Source: Cupriavidus sp. P-10 | Lineage (GTDB): Bacteria; Pseudomonadota; Gammaproteobacteria; Burkholderiales; Burkholderiaceae | Direction: 5' to 3' | Assembly (NCBI RefSeq): GCF_003402535.2 | Contig: NZ_AP025170.1 | Span: 2,976,001 to 3,040,000, forward strand | DNA length: 64,000 nucleotides | Part shown: one piece after another, positions 27,250-36,007 of the stretch | Position numbering within the stretch: the stretch's first letter is position 1 | How the letters are laid out: each line of letters begins with the position of its first letter | Made by a program: the position numbers and the translations under genes | Notes under the pieces: generated by a model | What the model saw: the letters and a program-made list of their open reading frames with translations, nothing else | Told to the model about the DNA's origin: nothing | Databases searched by the model: none

Positions 27250-28083
27250 ATGCTCGATACCCTAACCTTCGGTTTTCTTGGCGGCGGCAATATGGCCTCG
27301 GCGCTGATTGGCGGCCTGATCGCCCGCGGCGTTCCCGCTGGTTCGATTCGCGTGGTCGATCCTTTTCCTGAGGCGCAGCAGCGCCTGGCGCGAGATCTCG
27401 GCGTCCATGCCGCGGGGGCGCCGGACGCGGCGTTCGGCGCCAGTGATGTGCTGGTGCTGGCGGTCAAGCCGCAGCAGTTCCGCGAAGCCGCGGCGCAGCT
27501 GCTGCCCCACCTGACGGCCGGCGATGGCAACCTGGTGATCAGCGTGGCGGCCGGTATCCGCTTGCAGGACATGCAGCGCTGGCTGGGCGGGCGCAGCCGG
27601 GTGGTGCGGGCAATGCCGAATACGCCGGCGCTGGCGGGGATGGGGATGACTGGGCTGGCGGCGCCGGCCGGGTTGTCGTCGGGTGACCGGGATGTCGCCA
27701 GCGCGGTGGCGCAGGCGGTCGGCAAGTGTGTGTGGGTCGAGAATGATGCCCAGATCGACGGCGTCACCGCTATTTCGGGCAGCGGGCCGGCTTATGTCTT
27801 CTATTTCATCGAGGCGATGCAGCGGGCTGCGACTGAGCTGGGCTTGAGCGCCGAGCAGGGGCGCGAGCTGGCGGTTGAGACTTTCCGCGGTGCTGCGGCG
27901 CTGGCTGGGCAGTCTTCGGAGGCGGTTTCGACGCTGCGTGAACGGGTGACTTCAAAGGGCGGCACGACTTATGCCGCGCTGACGGCAATGGAGGCGGCTG
28001 GGATTGCTGATGCTTTCGTGCGCGCGATGCATGCTGCCGCGGCTCGGGGGGCGGAGATGGGGGCGGAGTTTGGTAAGGACTAG
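27250..28083 (+). CDS. proC: Pyrroline-5-carboxylate reductase
   Basis: This 277-residue enzyme reduces P5C to proline with NAD(P)H. It has the Rossmann FGFLGGGNMASALIGGL at the N-terminus, VRAMPNTPALAGMG, and the C-terminal family signature region around TSKGGTTYAAL. Codon use changes along the gene: the last 250 bases or so use many G- and T-ending codons (GGG, GCT, GTT) rather than the C-ending codons of its neighbours. The reading frame stays intact. proA, for the preceding step of proline synthesis, lies elsewhere in this window (60726-62006). Confidence 0.96.
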   Translation: MLDTLTFGFLGGGNMASALIGGLIARGVPAGSIRVVDPFPEAQQRLARDLGVHAAGAPDAAFGASDVLVLAVKPQQFREAAAQLLPHLTAGDGNLVISVAAGIRLQDMQRWLGGRSRVVRAMPNTPALAGMGMTGLAAPAGLSSGDRDVASAVAQAVGKCVWVENDAQIDGVTAISGSGPAYVFYFIEAMQRAATELGLSAEQGRELAVETFRGAAALAGQSSEAVSTLRERVTSKGGTTYAALTAMEAAGIADAFVRAMHAAAARGAEMGAEFGKD

Positions 28084-28103
28084 TGCTCGGGGGCTTTCGC
28101 TGC

Positions 28104-28340
28104 TGATGACATGCTGTCGGCCGTTGAACCGCCTGGTTCCGCCTTCCTGGGCGGGGCGCTGTTGATGACATGCTGTCGGCCGTTGGACCGCCTGGTTCCG
28201 CCCTGCTGGGCGGGGCGCTGTTGGTGACATGCTGTCGGACGTTGAACCGCCTGGTTCCGCCCTCCTGGGCGGGGGCGCTGTTGATGACATGCTGTCGGCT
28301 GTTGAACCGCTTGGTTCCGCCCTCCTGGGCGGGTCACTTT
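28104..28340 (+). repeat. Tandem array of four 59-60 bp repeats
   Basis: Four units begin at 28104, 28163, 28222 and 28282, so the period is 59, 59 and 60 bases. Each contains TGATGACATGCTGTCGG, a possible AACC-GCCT-GGTT mini-hairpin and a CCGCCC-NNCT-GGGCGG hairpin. Units differ at a few positions, mostly in hairpin loops. The array starts 21 bases after the proC stop. Confidence 0.9.
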
Positions 28341-28952
28341 TTGGCCGAGCGCCAAAAATAACCAAAAAGCGCGTCGCCTGCGGCTGGCTGAGCCAATTTG
28401 GCGCTTCCGGTCATATTGGCGATTTTGGTCTCAGTGAGGCGCGGTCGCGATTCCAACCTGCTACGCCAAGTGAGTGAGTGTGGATGCCTGACGAATACCC
28501 ACTTTTGAACAATCCCCAAGACGGACGTAGGCCGCCTGCTACCTGCGGTATCGCATCATCGCCTACGGCTGCGCTACGCGCGGCTCAGTCTCGCGGGTGA
28601 GGTGCCCGGGCAAGAACCCGCATCGCTTCGCTCGCTAGGAGTGGGGGCAATGGCCAGGGCAAGATCGGACACGCTGCCACGTCAGGACCTGCGCGCAACG
28701 CAGCCGAAGGCGTCCCACCGATATGGCATGCAGCAGGCGGCCTACGCCCGGCATGGGGATCGTTCAATAACCGGTTAACGCCAGGCACAGGCCCTGAATC
28801 ACCTGGCGTTAGCAGGTTCGAACGGGCACTCAAGCCAAACGGAAATCACCACCGCCCGAACCACCCACACCGCCAAATTGATAGCCAGCCGCTCAGGCGA
28901 CGCGCTTTTTGGTTACTTTTTGGCGCTCGGCCAAAAAGTGACCCGCCCAGGA
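28323..28952. repeat. Long inverted repeat with arms of about 80 bp
   Basis: The left arm 28323-28403 and right arm 28871-28952 are near-complementary. Each contains an inner hairpin (TTTTTGGC-CGAGC-GCCAAAAA on the left, 28338-28358) and an ACCAAAAAGCGCG tract. The 467 bases between the arms have no convincing gene; they include a 10-base inverted repeat TAACGCCAGG (28776-28785) / CCTGGCGTTA (28802-28811). Together with the tandem units the whole 28104-29057 block fills the space between proC and ubiA. Confidence 0.85.
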
Positions 28953-29057
28953 GGGCGGAACCCGGCGGTTCAACGGCCGACAGCATGTCATCAACAGCGA
29001 ACCGCCCAGCAGGGCGGAACCAGGCGCCTCAACGGCCGACAGCATGTCACCAACAGC
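28938..29057 (-). repeat. Two inverted copies of the 59-60 bp repeat
   Basis: Read on the minus strand, two further units of the array at 28104-28340 are present, with the same GACATGCTGTCGGCCGTTGA core and CCGCCC/GGGCGG hairpin. They abut the right arm of the long inverted repeat and end 27 bases before the ubiA stop codon. Confidence 0.88.
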
Positions 29058-29083
29058 ACGAGCCGTCAGCCATCCAAAGGAAA

Positions 29084-30001
29084 TCACCCAACCACATAGG
29101 CCAAAGCCGTCCCCACAAACACACACGCCCCCAACCAATTGTTATGCCGGAAGGCAGCAAAACACCTCATCCGATCCCGCCCCCGGATAAGTGTGTAGTG
29201 ATACCCCGCGCAAACACCCGCCGCAGCCAGCCCAACCCAATACGGCCATCCCAACCCCAGCAGCACCCCCGCCCAAGCCATCAGCAGCAAGAACGCCGCA
29301 TAGCAGATCATGATCGCGACAACGTCAAACCGCCCAAACGTAATCGCCGAAGTCTTCATCCCGATCAGCAAATCATCATCCCGATCCACCATCGCATACG
29401 CCGTGTCATAGGCCACCGCCCAGAACACATTGGCCAATAGCATCAGCCAGGCCACCAATGGCACCTGGTCCTGGATCGCGGCAAACGCCATCGGGATACC
29501 AAACCCAAACGCAATCCCGAGATAAGCCTGCGGAATCGCAAAGAACCGCTTGAAGAACGGATAAGTCCCCGCCACCACCGCCGCCACAACCGCTAGCCAC
29601 TTGGTCAGGGCATTAAGCGGCAACACCAGCGCAAACGCCACCAGCGCCAGCACGGCAGCAACAGCCAATGCCTCCCACGCAGCAATCTTGCCTGCGGTCA
29701 GCGGCCGTTCCCTGGTCCGCTTCACATGCTTGTCAAAATCCCGATCCGCCCAGTCATTGATCGCGCATCCGGCCGAGCGCATCAGGAACGTCCCCGCCAC
29801 GAAGATCCAGAACAACCCCCACGACGGCGGCCCGCCGGCAGCCATCCACATTGCCCACAGCGTTGGCCACAGCAGCAGCAGCGTGCCGATCGGCTTGTCG
29901 ATGCGCACCAGGCGCGCGTAGAGGGAAAGGCGTTCAAGCATGGGAGCGGGAGGCAACGGCGACAGGGACTGCACAGCGGGGATCCGGGAAGGAAGATTCA
30001 A
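29084..30001 (-). CDS. ubiA: 4-hydroxybenzoate octaprenyltransferase
   Basis: This 305-residue inner-membrane prenyltransferase of ubiquinone synthesis has about eight to nine helices. The two Asp-rich motifs are NDWADRDFD and the downstream DRDDD segment ([18 protein letters not shown]), which bind the prenyl diphosphate through Mg. The internal ATG at 29941 (MLERL) is a shorter alternative start. The 3' half uses many G- and T-ending codons (AGG, TTT, TGT, GGG), unlike most genes here. No chorismate lyase gene (ubiC) lies beside it. Confidence 0.95.
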   Translation of the reverse strand: MNLPSRIPAVQSLSPLPPAPMLERLSLYARLVRIDKPIGTLLLLWPTLWAMWMAAGGPPSWGLFWIFVAGTFLMRSAGCAINDWADRDFDKHVKRTRERPLTAGKIAAWEALAVAAVLALVAFALVLPLNALTKWLAVVAAVVAGTYPFFKRFFAIPQAYLGIAFGFGIPMAFAAIQDQVPLVAWLMLLANVFWAVAYDTAYAMVDRDDDLLIGMKTSAITFGRFDVVAIMICYAAFLLLMAWAGVLLGLGWPYWVGLAAAGVCAGYHYTLIRGRDRMRCFAAFRHNNWLGACVFVGTALAYVVG

Positions 30002-30041
30002 TGAAAACGCGCCGCAGCCCGGATGGCTGCAGCGCGCAATG

Positions 30042-30066
30042 CCGGCCGCTGCGTGGCAGCGGCCGG
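30042..30066. other. Strong GC-rich hairpin downstream of dps
   Basis: CCGGCCGCTGC (30042-30052) and GCAGCGGCCGG (30056-30066) form a perfect 11-base stem with a 3-base loop, 17 bases after the dps stop on the minus strand. No U-tract follows, so it may protect the 3' end or act with Rho rather than serve as an intrinsic terminator. Confidence 0.6.
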
Positions 30067-30082
30067 AAGTCGCACAGAGGCG

Positions 30083-30568
30083 TCAGGCGAGCATCGCGCG
30101 CAGCATCCACGCGGTCTTCTCGTGCGTTTGCATGCGCTGGGTCAGCAGGTCGGCCGACGGCTCGTCGCCGGCGGCGTCGATCACAGGGAAGAGCGAGCGC
30201 GCGGTGCGCACCACGGCTTCCTGGCCTTCGACCAGCTTGCGGATCATCTCGGTTGCCTCGGGCACGCCCTCTTCTTCGGCGATCGACGACAGGCGGGCGT
30301 ATTCCTTGTACGTGCCCGGTGCCGGGTAGCCCAGCGCGCGGATGCGCTCGGCGATCGAATCCACGGCCAGCGCCAGTTCGGTGTACTGCGTCTCGAACAT
30401 CAGATGCAGCGTATTGAACATGGGACCCGTCACGTTCCAGTGGAAGTTATGGGTCTTGAGGTAGAGGGTGTAGGTGTCTGCCAGCAGCTTGGACAGGCCT
30501 TCCGCGATCTTCTTGCGGTCCTTGTCGGAAATACCGATGTTCACGCTCATCTCATTCTTCTTTGCCAT
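30083..30568 (-). CDS. dps: Dps family DNA-protection / ferritin-like protein
   Basis: This 161-residue protein forms a 12-mer that binds and oxidises ferrous iron with peroxide and protects DNA. The spacing of the ferroxidase ligands His43, His55, Glu59, Asp70 and Glu74 matches the Dps pattern, with Glu for the usual Asp at the third position. The N-terminus has lysines that could contact DNA. The start at 30568 removes ten unlikely residues of the longer frame. A minus-strand CAATAATGC about 80 bases upstream may be its -10. It is close to katA and oxyR, which suggests peroxide-responsive control. Confidence 0.95.
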   Translation of the reverse strand: MAKKNEMSVNIGISDKDRKKIAEGLSKLLADTYTLYLKTHNFHWNVTGPMFNTLHLMFETQYTELALAVDSIAERIRALGYPAPGTYKEYARLSSIAEEEGVPEATEMIRKLVEGQEAVVRTARSLFPVIDAAGDEPSADLLTQRMQTHEKTAWMLRAMLA

Positions 30569-30661
30569 GGTAGGTACGCTCCGTTCTGGTAAAGCCACGA
30601 GGAGCGCCGCCGGAATTTCGGCCTTTGATGCTCCGGTCGGCGCGTTACCCGCATTATTGCA

Positions 30662-30856
30662 TTAGCCGGCGATCCCGGCCAAACCCCGGGCTATCTCGAC
30701 AAACATCACCGCAGCGCCGATCAGGATCACGGCGACGCCAACTTCCTTGCGCCACAGCTTGTGGCGCAACCGCGCGGCATCGGCGCGCTCGGGCTTGTCA
30801 TGCCCGTCGTGCCACAGTTGCCGCCACTCGTCGATAAAGAACCGGATCATCGCCAT
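30662..30856 (-). CDS. Small single-helix membrane protein, function unknown
   Basis: This 64-residue frame starts behind a good ribosome-binding site (GGGAGAATCACC). Residues 1-38 are charged and rich in Trp, His and Arg; a single hydrophobic helix (about 39-60, VGVAVILIGAAVMFVEIA) follows. It lies between dps and katA on the same strand, 50 bases after the katA stop, so it may ride on the katA transcript. I do not recognise the family. Confidence 0.65.
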   Translation of the reverse strand: MAMIRFFIDEWRQLWHDGHDKPERADAARLRHKLWRKEVGVAVILIGAAVMFVEIARGLAGIAG

Positions 30857-30906
30857 GGTGATTCTCCCGGGCGCGGCAGCTATCGCGGGCCGCCGCGCCA
30901 GACTGG

Positions 30907-32349
30907 TTACTTCTGGTCAAGCGCGCGCTTCACGCCCTTGCCATAGGCCGGGTCGGCCTTGGTGAAGTGCTCGATCTGCTTGCGCACGATCTCTTCCGGC
31001 ACGCCCTGCATTGCCGCCGCGATATTGGCGAACAACCGCTGGCGCTGGCCTTCGTCAAACAGCCGGAACAGCGCGCCGGGCTGGCTGTAATAGTCCGTGT
31101 CGACGCGGTGGTCCCAGCGGTCGGCCGCGCCGTCGAGCGCCAGCGGCGGCTCGATCGCGCGTTCGCTGGCGCCATAGGCGCTCTCGCGGTTCGGCTCGTA
31201 GTTCAGCTTGCCGCCCTGGTTGCCGTCCACGCGCATCGCGCCGTCGCGGTGGAAGGTGTTGTGGAACGGGCATTTCGGCGCGTTCACCGGGATCTGGTGG
31301 TGGTTGATGCCCAGCCGGTAGCGCTGCGTGTCGCCGTACGAGAACAGGCGCCCCTGCAGCATCTTGTCGGGAGAGAAGCCAATGCCCGGCACGATATTGG
31401 CTGGATTCATCGCCACCTGCTCGACCTCGGCAAAATAATTGTCCGGGTTGCGGTTCAGTTCCAGCACGCCCACGTCGATCAGCGGGTAGTCCTGGTGCGG
31501 CCAGACCTTGGTCAGGTCGAACGGGTGGATGTGGTACCTGGCCGCATCCGCTTCCGGCATGACCTGCACGCGCAGGTTCCAGCGCGGGAAGTTGCCCTGC
31601 TCGATGTTCCCGAACAGGTCGCGCTGCGCGCTCTCGCGGTCGCTCGCCACCACCTTGGCCGCCTCTTCATTGGTCCAGTTGGCAATGCCCTGCTGCGACT
31701 TGAAATGGAACTTGACGTAGAAGCGTTCGTTATTGGCGTTGATGAATGAATACGTATGCGAGCCAAAGCCATGGATCTGGCGATAGTTCTGCGGCAGGCC
31801 GCGGTCGCTCATCAGGATGGTGACCTGGTGCAGCGATTCAGGATGGCGCGACCAGAAATCCCACACCGCGACCGGATCGCGCAGGTTGGTGCGCGGGTTG
31901 CGCTTCTGCGTATGGATAAAGTCAGGGAACTTGAGCGGATCGCGCACGAAGAACACTGGCGTGTTGTTGCCGACCACGTCCCAGTTGCCTTCATCGGTAT
32001 AGAACTTGACAGAGAAGCCGCGCACGTCGCGCTCGGCATCGGCCGCCCCGCGCTCGCCGGCGACGGTCGAGAAGCGGATGAACAGCGGCGTTTCCTTACC
32101 GACTTCGGCAAAGATCGAGGCCTTGGTGTATTTCGTGATGTCGTGCGTGACGCGGAACGTGCCATAGGCGCCGGAGCCTTTGGCGTGCACGCGCCGCTCG
32201 GGAATGACTTCACGGTCGAAGTGGGCCAGTTTTTCGAGGAACCAGACATCCTGCAACAGCATCGGGCCGCGCGGGCCGGCGGTCTGCGAGTTCTGGTTGT
32301 CGGCAACGGGTGCGCCGGCTGCAGTGGTGAGAGTGTCCTTCTTGCTCAT
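30907..32349 (-). CDS. katA: Catalase (monofunctional haem, clade 3-type length)
   Basis: This 480-residue catalase dismutates hydrogen peroxide. The distal His55 lies in [12 protein letters not shown], the catalytic Asn in [14 protein letters not shown], and the proximal haem Tyr in [14 protein letters not shown]. The [10 protein letters not shown] segment is also typical. Its size is that of small-subunit catalases. It lies on the same strand as oxyR but has its own AT-rich promoter region, and a short reading frame in the leader precedes it. Control by OxyR is very likely from context. Confidence 0.97.
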   Translation of the reverse strand: MSKKDTLTTAAGAPVADNQNSQTAGPRGPMLLQDVWFLEKLAHFDREVIPERRVHAKGSGAYGTFRVTHDITKYTKASIFAEVGKETPLFIRFSTVAGERGAADAERDVRGFSVKFYTDEGNWDVVGNNTPVFFVRDPLKFPDFIHTQKRNPRTNLRDPVAVWDFWSRHPESLHQVTILMSDRGLPQNYRQIHGFGSHTYSFINANNERFYVKFHFKSQQGIANWTNEEAAKVVASDRESAQRDLFGNIEQGNFPRWNLRVQVMPEADAARYHIHPFDLTKVWPHQDYPLIDVGVLELNRNPDNYFAEVEQVAMNPANIVPGIGFSPDKMLQGRLFSYGDTQRYRLGINHHQIPVNAPKCPFHNTFHRDGAMRVDGNQGGKLNYEPNRESAYGASERAIEPPLALDGAADRWDHRVDTDYYSQPGALFRLFDEGQRQRLFANIAAAMQGVPEEIVRKQIEHFTKADPAYGKGVKRALDQK

Positions 32350-32390
32350 CTATTCCTCTTGTTGTGGGTAGGCTGGAAGAGATCGCCGCG

Positions 32391-32501
32391 TCAGTTCGCG
32401 GCGGCATAGCAGGCAAGGCAATCGAGCAGGCAGCGCTTCATGCGGACAGAAAAGGGGTGCGCTTTGTTATTGCTTGTCGTGGAATGGGCGCTGGTGCTCA
32501 T
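32391..32501 (-). CDS. 36-residue cysteine-containing leader peptide upstream of katA
   Basis: On the minus strand an ATG at 32501 follows GGAG with a 6-base spacing. The frame runs for 36 codons to a TGA at 32391-32393, 41 bases before the katA ATG. The predicted peptide is Ser/Thr/Asn-rich at first, then basic, and ends in CLLDCLACYAAAN with three closely spaced cysteines. It sits inside the predicted katA transcript. I do not recognise it. It could be a translated small protein, a regulatory leader peptide, or chance; the ribosome-binding site makes translation plausible. Confidence 0.5.
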   Translation of the reverse strand: MSTSAHSTTSNNKAHPFSVRMKRCLLDCLACYAAAN

Positions 32502-32520
32502 GATCGGCTCCTTGCCTGGT

Positions 32521-32539
32521 TCGATGCAGTTTGCATCGA
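32521..32539. promoter_or_regulatory. Perfect palindrome in the katA leader
   Basis: TCGATGCA (32521-32528) and TGCATCGA (32532-32539) flank a 3-base centre. It lies 20 bases upstream of the leader-peptide start and downstream of the predicted transcription start, so it could be an operator or an RNA hairpin. Confidence 0.5.
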
Positions 32540-32578
32540 CCAAACCCAGTCTACAAATAAACTATTACATTGAGAATT

Positions 32579-32613
32579 TAATTATTTATACCTATGTATT
32601 AGGTCAAATCTAT
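32579..32613 (-). promoter_or_regulatory. Predicted katA promoter with partial OxyR-type dyad
   Basis: On the minus strand TTGACC (-35, 32602-32607) and TAATTA (-10, 32579-32584) have a 17-base spacer. An ATAG-N7-CTAA element (32599-32613) overlaps the -35 and matches half of the ATAG-N7-CTAT repeat bound by OxyR; the second half is poor. The surrounding 100 bases are very AT-rich for this genome. Confidence 0.55.
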
Positions 32614-32691
32614 TCGACTTTTGTCGAGCTTATGCCGGCTAAATGTGACGAACCGAAGACAAGTTCCTGAAAGGCCGTATTGCAGCGGCGG

Positions 32692-32725
32692 AAAAAAGGC
32701 CGCAGCGGAAATCCCCGCTGCGGCC
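32692..32725 (-). terminator. Rho-independent terminator after oxyR
   Basis: GGCCGCAGCGG (32698-32708) and CCGCTGCGGCC (32715-32725) form an 11-base stem, followed on the minus strand by six Ts. It ends the oxyR transcript 20-odd bases past its stop and separates it from katA. Confidence 0.9.
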
Positions 32726-32747
32726 TTGTCTTGTGCCTAGTGGTGAC

Positions 32748-33698
32748 TCAGGCGGCTTCCGCCAGCTCCTTGGCATCGAGCTTGCGCACGCCGGGCAAGT
32801 CGCAGGCGGCCACGGCAGTGGCCAGGGCTTCCATCGCCGGCAGGCGGGTGAAGCTCTTGCGCCAGGCCAGCACCACGCGGCGGTCGGGCACCGGGTCGGC
32901 AAACGGCACGTACGAAAGCATGTCGCCCTTGGCCTTCAGGTCGGGAACCGAGGTACGCGGCAGCACGGTAATGCCAACCCCGCTGGCCACCATATGGCGA
33001 ATGGTTTCCAGCGACGAGCCCTCAAACGTCTTCTGGATACCGTCCGCGGCCTGCGAGAAGCGCGACAGCTCCGGGCACACGCCCAGCACGTGGTCGCGGA
33101 AACAGTGGCCGCTGCCCAGCAGCAACATGGTCTGCCGCTTCAGCTCGTCCGGGTCGATCGAGCGTGCTTCGGCGAGCTGGTGGCCGCGCGGCACGGCGAC
33201 CACGAAGGGCTCGTCGTAGAGCGGGCGCACGGTCAGGCCGGAATCGGGGAACGGCTCGGCCATCACCGCGCAATCGATCTCGCCCTGCTTGAGCAGTTCG
33301 ATAAGCTTGTGCGTGTAGTTCTCCTGCAGCATCAGCGGCATCTGCGGCACGGTCCCGATCATCTGCTTGACCAGCGACGGCAGCAGGTACGGCCCGATGG
33401 TGTAGATCACGCCCACGCGCAGCGGCCCGGCCAGCGGGTCCTTGCCCTGCTTGGCGATCTCGCGGATGGCCATGGTCTGTTCGAGCACGCGCTGGGCCTG
33501 CGCCACGATCTGTTCGCCAATATTAGTCACCGACACCTCGGAGGTGCCGCGCTCGAAGATCTGCACGTTGAGTTCGTCTTCCAGCTTCTTGATGGCGACC
33601 GACAGCGTCGGCTGCGACACGAAGCAGGCTTCGGCGGCCCGGCCGAAATGGCGCTCGCGCGCCACGGCGACGATGTACTTGAGTTCGGTGAGCGTCAT
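32748..33698 (-). CDS. oxyR: Hydrogen peroxide-sensing transcriptional regulator OxyR
   Basis: This 316-residue LysR-family activator has an N-terminal helix-turn-helix (FGRAAEACFVSQPTLSVAIKK region) and the redox pair Cys199 and Cys208 in GHCFRDHVLGVC, at the same numbering as in E. coli OxyR. Oxidation to a disulfide activates peroxide-defence genes, here presumably katA and dps nearby. It has its own promoter and terminator and follows recG on the same strand, a pairing known in Burkholderia. Confidence 0.97.
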   Translation of the reverse strand: MTLTELKYIVAVARERHFGRAAEACFVSQPTLSVAIKKLEDELNVQIFERGTSEVSVTNIGEQIVAQAQRVLEQTMAIREIAKQGKDPLAGPLRVGVIYTIGPYLLPSLVKQMIGTVPQMPLMLQENYTHKLIELLKQGEIDCAVMAEPFPDSGLTVRPLYDEPFVVAVPRGHQLAEARSIDPDELKRQTMLLLGSGHCFRDHVLGVCPELSRFSQAADGIQKTFEGSSLETIRHMVASGVGITVLPRTSVPDLKAKGDMLSYVPFADPVPDRRVVLAWRKSFTRLPAMEALATAVAACDLPGVRKLDAKELAEAA

Positions 33699-33725
33699 GA
33701 CTTATCAATTCCGGGTAGGCGATAG

Positions 33726-33754
33726 ATTTTACCTTCGATTGCCGGTTCTGTCAG
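33726..33754 (-). promoter_or_regulatory. Predicted oxyR promoter
   Basis: On the minus strand CTGACA (-35, 33749-33754) and TAAAAT (-10, 33726-33731) are separated by exactly 17 bases, 28 bases before the oxyR ATG. This is among the best sigma-70 matches in the window. Confidence 0.75.
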
Positions 33755-33808
33755 AGCGCCCCTGCGATTCGTGCGGTATGCGTACGATGCCGCACAGGGG
33801 AACCGCTG

Positions 33809-36007
33809 TCAGGCCTTCAGGTAGTGCTCGCGCCCGCCCAGCCAGCGCGACAGATGGGCTTCGACCGCCTCGGGGAACTGCGCCAGCATCAGCTCGGCCG
33901 CCTCCTGTGCATACTCGACCAGCCACGCGTCCGTCTCAAGATCGGCAAAACGCAACATGGCTTCGCCTGACTGGCGCGCCCCAAGGAATTCACCCGGGCC
34001 GCGGATTTCCAGGTCGCGGCGCGCGATCTCGAAACCGTCGGTGGTCTCGCGCATGGTCGCCAGCCGCTCGCGCGCGGTAGGCGACAGCGGCGCCTGGTAC
34101 ATCAGCAGGCACACCGATTCGGCGCTGCCCCGCCCTACCCGGCCGCGCAGCTGGTGCAATTGCGCCAGGCCGAAGCGCTCGGCATGCTCGATCACCATCA
34201 GCGAGGCATTGGGCACGTCCACGCCCACCTCGATCACTGTGGTGGCGACCAGCACCTGCATGCGGTTGGCGCTGAAGTCATCCATCACCGAGGCCTTTTC
34301 GGCCGGCGGCAGGCGGCCGTGTACCAGCCCGACGCGCAGGTCGGGCAGCGCGGCGATCAGCGTCTCATAGGTCTCGACCGCGGTCTGCAGCTGCAATGCC
34401 TCGCTTTCCTCGATCAGCGGACAAACCCAGTAGACCTGGCGTCCCTCGGCAGCGGCGTGATGGATGCGCGCGATCACTTCGTCGCGCCGCTCGTCGTTGA
34501 CGAGGCGCGTGACGATCGGCGTGCGGCCCGGCGGCAGTTCGTCGATCACGGATACGTCGAGATCCGCGTAATACGTCATGGCAAGCGTGCGCGGGATCGG
34601 CGTGGCCGACATCATCAACTGGTGCGGCACGGTGTCGGGCGCCGGCACATCGGTCGCGCCGGCCTTGCCGCGCAATGCCAGCCGCTGGGCCACGCCAAAG
34701 CGGTGCTGTTCGTCGACCACCGACAGGCCGAGCCTGGCGAAGCGCACCGTGTCCTGGATCAGCGCGTGCGTGCCGATCACCAGTTGCGCCTCGCCCGATT
34801 CCACGCGCGCCGCGGCCTCGCGCTTCTCGCGCGCCTTCAGGCTGCCGGCCAGCCAGACCACCGGAACGCCGAGCGGCTCCAGCCACGCCGACAGCTTGCG
34901 GAAGTGCTGCTCGGCCAGGATTTCGGTCGGCGCCATCAGCGCGGCCTGGTAGCCGGCGTCGATCGCCTGGCACGCCGCCAGCGCGGCAACGATGGTCTTG
35001 CCGCTGCCCACGTCGCCCTGCAACAGCCGGTGCATCGGGTGCGGGCGTGCCATGTCGGCGGCGATCTCGGCCACCACGCGTTCCTGCGCACCGGTCAGGC
35101 GGAACGGGAGCGCCGCCAGGAAGCGCGTCAGCAGGCCACCTTCACGGGGCGGCATGGTCGGCGCGGTCTTTTCGCGCCGCGCGGCGTGCGCGCGCCGCAG
35201 CGAGATCTGCTGCGCCAGCAGTTCGTCGAACTTGATGCGCTGCCAGGCCGGGTGCGAACGGTCGGCCAGCGCTGCTTCGCTTTCTTCAGGAGGCGGCGCA
35301 TGCAGCAGGCGCAGGCAGTCGGCCAGCGGGCGCAGCTGCAGGCGCGCCAGCGGGCCCTGCAGCACCGGCCGCGGCAGCGTTTCGGGCATCGGCGTGCGCG
35401 ACAGCGCGCCGCCGATCGCCTTGCGCAGGTAGGCCTGCGCGATGCCGGCGGTGGACGGATACACCGGCGTCAGCCGGTCCGGCAGGGCTTCGCCCTCCAC
35501 CACCGGGCGCACCGTCGGGTGGACCATCTCGGCGCCGAAGAAGCCGCCGCGGATCTCGCCGCGCACGCGCAACCGCACGCCTTCGGCCATCTGCTTGGTC
35601 TGGCTGCCGTAGAAGTTGAGGAAACGCAGCGTCAGCTCGCCGGACTCGTCGGCGATCTTGACCACCAGCTGGCGGCGCGGGCGGAACGTGACTTCGTTGG
35701 AGATGACCTCGCCTTCCACCTGCGCCGGCTGGCCGAGCCCCGCGCGGCGGACCGCGTCGGCAATCGGCGCCAGGGTGGTCTCGTCCTCGTAGCGCATCGG
35801 CAGGTGCAGCACCAGATCGACCGGGCGGCGCAGGCCGAGCTTGGCGAGGCGGGCTGCCGCGGAGGAAGTGGCGGATGACGTGGCGGAGGAGGTGGCGGAT
35901 GCCGCGGGCTTGCCCTTGCCCTCCCCGGCCTTGCCGCGCGCGGGTGCGCTCGCCTCCTTGGCGGCATCGGCGGACAGGTCGGTCGTTTCGGTGGCGGTTC
36001 CGGGCAT
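33809..36007 (-). CDS. recG: ATP-dependent DNA helicase RecG
   Basis: This helicase rescues stalled replication forks by driving branch migration. It has an N-terminal OB-fold wedge domain (RPVDLVLHLPMRYED onward), Walker A GDVGSGKT, a DEQH box in VVDEQHRFG, helicase motifs through QLRGRVGRG and the C-terminal FEIARRDLEIRGPGEFLG region. The frame is open well past any plausible start. The ATG at 36007 gives 732 residues, 36043 is an alternative, and E. coli RecG has 693. The N-terminal extension is a low-complexity Ala/Ser/Thr tract with a repeated ATSS unit. oxyR follows 110 bases downstream. Confidence 0.94.
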   Translation of the reverse strand: MPGTATETTDLSADAAKEASAPARGKAGEGKGKPAASATSSATSSATSSAAARLAKLGLRRPVDLVLHLPMRYEDETTLAPIADAVRRAGLGQPAQVEGEVISNEVTFRPRRQLVVKIADESGELTLRFLNFYGSQTKQMAEGVRLRVRGEIRGGFFGAEMVHPTVRPVVEGEALPDRLTPVYPSTAGIAQAYLRKAIGGALSRTPMPETLPRPVLQGPLARLQLRPLADCLRLLHAPPPEESEAALADRSHPAWQRIKFDELLAQQISLRRAHAARREKTAPTMPPREGGLLTRFLAALPFRLTGAQERVVAEIAADMARPHPMHRLLQGDVGSGKTIVAALAACQAIDAGYQAALMAPTEILAEQHFRKLSAWLEPLGVPVVWLAGSLKAREKREAAARVESGEAQLVIGTHALIQDTVRFARLGLSVVDEQHRFGVAQRLALRGKAGATDVPAPDTVPHQLMMSATPIPRTLAMTYYADLDVSVIDELPPGRTPIVTRLVNDERRDEVIARIHHAAAEGRQVYWVCPLIEESEALQLQTAVETYETLIAALPDLRVGLVHGRLPPAEKASVMDDFSANRMQVLVATTVIEVGVDVPNASLMVIEHAERFGLAQLHQLRGRVGRGSAESVCLLMYQAPLSPTARERLATMRETTDGFEIARRDLEIRGPGEFLGARQSGEAMLRFADLETDAWLVEYAQEAAELMLAQFPEAVEAHLSRWLGGREHYLKA

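Noticed and set aside
28104..28340. Possible CRISPR array from regularly spaced repeats
   Set aside because: The whole 59-60 bp unit is repeated, with no unique spacers between conserved repeats, and no cas genes are present.
28080..28833. Short open frames within the proC-ubiA repeat island
   Set aside because: They run through tandem repeats and hairpins, lack ribosome-binding sites and encode repetitive peptides.
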